NCBI GenBank assembly: GCA_964433135.1
Contig: CAYSQW010000066.1
Coordinates: 1 to 18,014 of the forward strand
Source: CAYSQW01 sp964433135
GTDB lineage: Bacteria > Acidobacteriota > Aminicenantia > Aminicenantales > Aminicenantaceae
Direction: 5' to 3'
Length of the DNA: 18,014 nt
Part shown: positions 13,956 to 18,014 of the stretch, piece after piece
How the letters are laid out: each line of letters begins with the position of its first letter
Numbering within the stretch: position 1 is the first letter of the stretch
Position numbers and translations under genes: made by a program
The notes under the pieces: generated by a model
What the model saw: only the letters and a program-made list of their open reading frames with translations
Told to the model about the DNA's origin: nothing
Database searches by the model: none

Positions 13956-16900
13956 ATGTCCAATCACCGAGAGATGACAAATCCCCTGGAAAACAGCACC
14001 GCCTCCTATTCACCCGGCCCCCGCCAACAGGAATACGAAAGAAGCTGCGCAGCCCTGATCGAAAGCGCGCCCGACATCATCTTCATCACCGACGCCAAGG
14101 GGCGCTTCCTGTTCCTCAACCAGGCCGCCCAAACCATAACCGGGCACACGCATTCCTTCCTCCTGGACAGCAGCCTGCAGGAAATCGCCGCTCCCGAATA
14201 CGGTGAGTCCATCAGCAACAAACTGCTCAACCTTTCCCGGAGCCGGGATCTTCCCCTGCTTGAAATCGACATCCTCTCCTCCAATCAGATCCGCATTCCG
14301 CTCGAAGTTCACCTCCGTCCTTTTTTCGACCGTAAAGACCGCCTCACCGCTCTTTACGGGATCGCCCGCGACATCACCGAACGCCGCAAGCTGATGAATT
14401 CACTGCGCGGAACGGCCGAAACATATCTCTCCATCATCGAGCGCGCCGGCGAAAGCATCGCCATTATCCAGGACGGCATCATCCGCTTCGTCAACTCGGC
14501 TCTGATCGACCTATACGGCTACACCCGCGAGGAGATGGTGAATCATTCCATATTCGACCTGATGCCCGCCTCTTCGAAAGAGGACCTGTCCCAAACCTAC
14601 AAACAGCGGATTCAAAGCAAAGGTAAAAATTCGACCTTCGAGATCCAACTCGAATGCAAGGACGGAACTTTCAAGGACATCGAGGTCTCAGGATTCCAGG
14701 TCGAATACGAAGGCCAGATGAGCGACCTGACCGTCATGCGTGACATAAGCGCCCGCAGAAAGGTCGAGAAAGCTCTGGAAAGCTCACAAAATCTGCACCA
14801 GACTCTGGTGGAAAACCTCAACCAGGTTATCTTTACGCTCGATCCGAATGGATATTTCGCTTATGTGAGCCCTTCGCTCGAACGCCACGGTTTTTATAAA
14901 ATCGAGGACATCCTGGGACAGCCGTTTGAAAAGTTCGTCCACCCCGATGATCTGAAACTCGTCAGATCCATTACCCAAAAGATGAAGCCGGGGAAAAACA
15001 AATCGATCAAGATCCGGTTTCTCCTGCCGAACGGAGGCATTCGCCACCTCCGCGCTTCCATCTGCTCCCTCGCCAAGGAAAACGAAGCACAGGGGATCAT
15101 GGGCATCCTCGCCGACATCACCGATCAGCATTCCGCCCAGGAAAAATTGAGCCTGGCATTCAATAAGGCACGAAATTCCGAAACCGAGCTCAAAGCGATC
15201 ATCGACAACGCTCCCGGCATCGCCATTCAGGGTTACAAAGCTTCCGGCGAGATCGTTTTCTGGAATCCTTTTTCCCAGAAACTGTTCGGCATCGAAGAAA
15301 AAGACGCGGTCGGAAACAACATCAAGGACATCATGCCCATCAAACATGGGTCCTGGGATTTCGTGAACATCCTCGAAGAAGTCGTTGAAAGGAACAAACC
15401 TTCTCCCAACCTGGAATGGCCCGTCACTCTACCCAACGGAACCAGCAAACACATTCAGTGGTCCGTTTTCCCTGTCCTCCGCGGAAGCAAAGAGCCGATC
15501 GCCGTGGCCATGGCTCAGGATTTCACCTTCCGGAAACATTCGGAAGCCAAAATCCTCGAAATGGAAAAACAGCTGACTCAATTCGCAAAGATATCCGGCG
15601 ACATCTTTCTTATCGAAGACGAAAAGGTCCTTTTCGATTACATCACTCGGGCGGTAGTGGAGATATCCGATTTCAACCGGGTCCTTATCTCCTATTTTAT
15701 CGATGAGCCCCCTTACCGGGAGATCGTCGGCAGCAGAGGAGTCAGCCGCGAAGATGTGGAGCGGATAAAAAAGATCCCGATGTCCCGGGAAAAATATCTT
15801 TCCTATTTTGAAAAAGGGATCAAGATCGGGAATCAATCCTGTTACATTCCCCACGACATGAAGCACATCCTCGATAACAAGGCCGTACTTTCCGGAAAGC
15901 AGGATTACCCGAACAGGCCGGGCGGGTGGCATCGCGAAGACAATCTGCTGGTAGCCATGCGCGACACCAAGGGACAGATCATCGGCATGATTTCCGTCGA
16001 CGATTCCAAAAGCGGCCTCGCTTCCACCGAAGAGACCGTCCGTCCCCTCGAGATTCTCGCCAACCTGATATCCGAGATCATCCACAAACGACGTCTGGCC
16101 CAAAAAGCCATGGAATCGGAAGAAAAATACCGGGACCTGATCAGCAACATCAAGGTAGGTATTTTCCGGGCCAATACGGAAGGAACCCTCATGGAAGTCA
16201 ATCCGACCATGATGGAGGTTTTCGGATACACCGAAATTGACCGTATCATGAGCCTTAGAACCGTTGAACTGTTCCAAAATCCCAGCGACTACCAGCCCTT
16301 GATGCAGGAAATGGAGGTCAGCGGATTCCTGAGGAGAAAAGAGCTGCAGATGAAAAAACAGGACGGCACCATCTTCTGGGCTTCGCTCACATCTTCCGCC
16401 GTCAAAGACGAAAACGGAAAAATCCTTTATTTCGACACCGTGGTGGAAGATGTCACGGAAAGCAAACAGCTGCGGGAGCAGGTCAAACGCCACTCCATCA
16501 CCGACGAACTTACCGGCCTCTACAACCGCCGCTATTACAACGAGAGCCTTCCCAAAGCCATCTACATCACTGAAAAAATGAAAAGTTCGCTTTCGCTCAT
16601 CATGGTCGACATCGATGATTTCAAAAACTACAACGACAGCTTTCTCCATCTCAAAGGGGACGAAGTCATCAAAAAGATCGCTTTCATCATCTCCCAGAAC
16701 GTTCGCCGCGACCGGGGACCCGGATGGGAAAACGGATTTACCGAGAATGAATTCGCCCTCAACGACTGGGGCGCACGCTACGGAGGTGACGAATTCGCGG
16801 TCATACTTCCCGGAACCGAAGCGGCGGAAGCCAAGGCCGTAGCGGAACGAATCCGAAAATCTTTTTCCGAAACGGCATTTTTCCCCCAAGGCAAGGAAGT

Positions 16901-17108
16901 CCACAAGAGCGTAAGCATAGGGATCAGCTGCTGCAGCTACGCTTCCCGAAAATCCCTCAAACCGGAACGCCGCAGCACTTCGCTCTCCGACTACGAGCGT
17001 ATCGCCCATGACCTCACAACCCTGGCCGACAAGGCGCTCTACGGAGCCAAGCGCGCCGGGAAAAACCGGATCATGGTCAAACGTAAATTTCTCGAGCTGT
17101 CCCGCTGA
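13956..17108 (+). CDS. Cytoplasmic multi-PAS/GAF diguanylate cyclase (GGDEF)
   Basis: A 1050-residue protein with no TM segments. Domains by pattern: PAS1 (~27-148), PAS2 (~152-272), PAS3 (~277-400), PAS4 (~408-530), a GAF-like domain (~545-712), PAS5 (~717-840) and GGDEF (~845-1045). Each PAS ends in the usual GI..DITERR/DISARR/DITDQH-type linker. The cyclase domain has metal-binding DIDDFK (885-890), ND (893-894) and the intact GGDEF signature (943-947), so it should make c-di-GMP from two GTP. The residue aligned with the first Arg of the RxxD inhibitory site is Ala (ALND, 934-937), and a ~15-residue insertion (~917-933) precedes it. There is no EAL or HD-GYP output. Ligands of the sensor domains are unknown. 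GGAGAAG lies 13 nt before ATG 13956; ATG 13974 is an alternative start. Confidence 0.93.
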   Translation: MSNHREMTNPLENSTASYSPGPRQQEYERSCAALIESAPDIIFITDAKGRFLFLNQAAQTITGHTHSFLLDSSLQEIAAPEYGESISNKLLNLSRSRDLPLLEIDILSSNQIRIPLEVHLRPFFDRKDRLTALYGIARDITERRKLMNSLRGTAETYLSIIERAGESIAIIQDGIIRFVNSALIDLYGYTREEMVNHSIFDLMPASSKEDLSQTYKQRIQSKGKNSTFEIQLECKDGTFKDIEVSGFQVEYEGQMSDLTVMRDISARRKVEKALESSQNLHQTLVENLNQVIFTLDPNGYFAYVSPSLERHGFYKIEDILGQPFEKFVHPDDLKLVRSITQKMKPGKNKSIKIRFLLPNGGIRHLRASICSLAKENEAQGIMGILADITDQHSAQEKLSLAFNKARNSETELKAIIDNAPGIAIQGYKASGEIVFWNPFSQKLFGIEEKDAVGNNIKDIMPIKHGSWDFVNILEEVVERNKPSPNLEWPVTLPNGTSKHIQWSVFPVLRGSKEPIAVAMAQDFTFRKHSEAKILEMEKQLTQFAKISGDIFLIEDEKVLFDYITRAVVEISDFNRVLISYFIDEPPYREIVGSRGVSREDVERIKKIPMSREKYLSYFEKGIKIGNQSCYIPHDMKHILDNKAVLSGKQDYPNRPGGWHREDNLLVAMRDTKGQIIGMISVDDSKSGLASTEETVRPLEILANLISEIIHKRRLAQKAMESEEKYRDLISNIKVGIFRANTEGTLMEVNPTMMEVFGYTEIDRIMSLRTVELFQNPSDYQPLMQEMEVSGFLRRKELQMKKQDGTIFWASLTSSAVKDENGKILYFDTVVEDVTESKQLREQVKRHSITDELTGLYNRRYYNESLPKAIYITEKMKSSLSLIMVDIDDFKNYNDSFLHLKGDEVIKKIAFIISQNVRRDRGPGWENGFTENEFALNDWGARYGGDEFAVILPGTEAAEAKAVAERIRKSFSETAFFPQGKEVHKSVSIGISCCSYASRKSLKPERRSTSLSDYERIAHDLTTLADKALYGAKRAGKNRIMVKRKFLELSR

Positions 17109-17127
17109 GCCCCCCTTTATTTTATAT

Positions 17128-17149
17128 CCGGACAGACTTCTTTCTCCGG
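17128..17149. terminator. Possible bidirectional terminator between convergent genes
   Basis: CCGGA (17128-17132) and TCCGG (17145-17149) can form a short stem in the 93-bp gap between the cyclase stop and the end of the minus-strand Fe-S gene. Flanks are T-rich on one side (CCTCTTT) and A-rich on the other, so weak termination in either direction is possible. Confidence 0.25.
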
Positions 17150-17201
17150 CCTCTTTCGTGTGGAGATTGAACGTGGAAACGGACTCCCGGATAGACTGGA
17201 G

Positions 17202-17891
17202 TCAGCGCCTCTCCTTCTCCCGCCCCGGGCATGCCTTGATACACACGCCGCAGATGAACTGGCTGACATATCCCTGTTTGCGGAAAGCTTTGAGCTGCTC
17301 GTAGCACCCGATGTGATCGAAATCCTGCCGGCGTTCCTTGATCGCTCCGGCGGGACACGTTTTCAGGCACTGCATACATTCTCCGCAGTCTTCATCCAGG
17401 GGGTGATCCGGTTCCAACGGAAGATCGGTCAGTATGCTCACCAGCCGGAAGCGGGCTCCGTACCGGGGATTGACCAGCAGGTTGCTGCGCCCCATCCATC
17501 CCAGGCCCGCCAGCTCCCCGATTTTTTTATGCGGCACATGCGCCGTCTGCTTATCCCAGTCGAGGATCTGGGAGGCCGCGATCGGAAACGCCTGAAAACC
17601 CCACTCCTGGATGCGGTCGGCCAGGGTCAGCGCCTCGCGGTCGAGGAAGAAATTGATCTGCCGGTAGTGATGGAAATAGAGCTGTGTGGGATGGTCGGGG
17701 ATATCGTCTATGACGGAATCCAGCAGCCGCTTACCCAGCGACACCGCCCTCGGGAAACGCGCCGTCGTCTCCGGATCAAGGTTGAATCCGCCCCGGATCC
17801 CCGTGATATCCGCCACCCCGAAAAGCGAGAAGCCCCGCTCTCTGGAAAGGGCGTCGAGCCGCGTTTTAAAATCCGAGGATGATGTCATCAT
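17202..17891 (-). CDS. Short QueG-like 2x[4Fe-4S] protein (epoxyqueuosine reductase family)
   Basis: A 229-residue iron-sulfur protein. The central segment (KKIGELAGLGWMGRSNLLV, then YGARFRLVSILTDLPL) is the QueG signature. A first ferredoxin-type cluster motif CxxCxxCxxxCP lies at Cys 169, 172, 175, 179 and a second set at Cys 196, 214, 217, 221 (CGVCIKACPG), the bacterial QueG pattern. QueG reduces epoxyqueuosine to queuosine in tRNA with cobalamin, but full-length QueG has ~310-380 residues. This protein has a compact N-terminal region and stops right after the second cluster, so it may be a paralogue with another reductive role. ATG 17891 or the adjacent ATG 17888 could start it; the ribosome site (GAGACC) is weak. 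Confidence 0.85.
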   Translation of the reverse strand: MMTSSSDFKTRLDALSRERGFSLFGVADITGIRGGFNLDPETTARFPRAVSLGKRLLDSVIDDIPDHPTQLYFHHYRQINFFLDREALTLADRIQEWGFQAFPIAASQILDWDKQTAHVPHKKIGELAGLGWMGRSNLLVNPRYGARFRLVSILTDLPLEPDHPLDEDCGECMQCLKTCPAGAIKERRQDFDHIGCYEQLKAFRKQGYVSQFICGVCIKACPGREKERR

Positions 17892-17935
17892 GAGGTCTCA
17901 TTGTACACAAATCTTTCTGAATCATCCATGGAATT

Positions 17936-17992
17936 GGCTGATGCAGTAAAAAGAAAACCTCCAGTGGAATAGAATCTTTTATATCATCAGCC
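17936..17992. repeat. 57-bp imperfect inverted repeat upstream of the QueG-like gene
   Basis: GGCTGATG (17936-17943) is perfectly repeated inverted as CATCAGCC (17985-17992). Just inside, TAAAAAGA pairs with TCTTTTA, with unpaired CAG and TAT between the two stem segments. The loop contains CCTCCAGTGGAATAG. It sits 45 bp upstream of the Fe-S protein start, on the minus-strand leader side. It could be a terminator of a gene beyond the right edge, a leader structure or a small palindromic repeat; nothing else is seen in 17892-18014. Confidence 0.5.
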
Positions 17993-18014
17993 TTTTCCAC
18001 CCTCCGGGCGAAGC

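Noticed and set aside
15429..17009. 526-codon minus-strand frame under the diguanylate cyclase
   Set aside because: Antisense shadow; the plus strand carries PAS, GAF and GGDEF motifs throughout.
17160..17882. Plus-strand frame opposite the QueG-like gene
   Set aside because: The minus strand has the complete Fe-S motifs; the plus product has none.
1..18014. CRISPR array, tRNA, rRNA, insertion sequence or prophage genes
   Set aside because: No regularly spaced repeats, no cloverleaf or rRNA-like stretch and no transposase, integrase or phage protein motifs were seen.

Overview
The window reads as chromosomal DNA of a Gram-negative-type bacterium, most of it visibly GC-rich, with sigma70-like promoters and Shine-Dalgarno sites. 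Eukaryote-like Ser/Thr kinases fused to a FlgO/TolB-like domain and TPRs, a stand-alone 8-TM FtsX/MacB-type permease, a bacterial FatA-like acyl-ACP thioesterase and many small exported proteins suggest a member of the Aminicenantes/Acidobacteria-like lineages. This is inference from gene style; no marker gene is present to prove it. There are no rRNA, tRNA, CRISPR or insertion-sequence genes, and no gene-free gap reaches 300 bp.

Layout. (1) 1-523: an AT-rich left edge with a partial minus-strand winged-helix protein resembling AbiEi-type antitoxins. It sits behind a consensus promoter wrapped in a symmetric four-half-site operator. (2) 589-3123: a zinc-ribbon/Ser-Thr kinase/TM/FlgO-like/TPR protein. 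(3) 3151-4608: a hairpin-rich repeat, then two A-rich genes for exported proteins; the second (SnoaL/DUF4440-like lipoprotein) is frameshifted at an A7 run. (4) 4628-6022 (minus): a second, shorter Ser/Thr kinase with a TM hairpin and an unassigned C-terminal domain. (5) 6103-7489: a DEAD-box RNA helicase with its own promoter and a leader of about 100 nt. (6) 7514-7681: repeats related to the one at 3197-3236, followed by a small 4-TM protein. (7) 8290-10731 (minus): the large FtsX-type permease, divergent from a small secreted protein of unknown function. (8) 11491-13699: acyl-ACP thioesterase (minus), a DUF1847-type Cys-rich protein and an exported GyrI-like protein. (9) 13956-17108: a five-PAS plus GAF diguanylate cyclase with a modified GGDEF domain. 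(10) 17202-17891 (minus): a shortened QueG-like 2x[4Fe-4S] protein with a strong inverted repeat upstream.

The genes form mostly single transcription units, and the main theme is sensing and signalling: two kinases, one c-di-GMP synthase, several exported small proteins. I do not see a clear multi-gene novel system. The most unusual signals are the symmetric operator at the left edge, the intergenic repeat family, the frameshift in the lipoprotein gene and the diguanylate cyclase with a rearranged I-site region.
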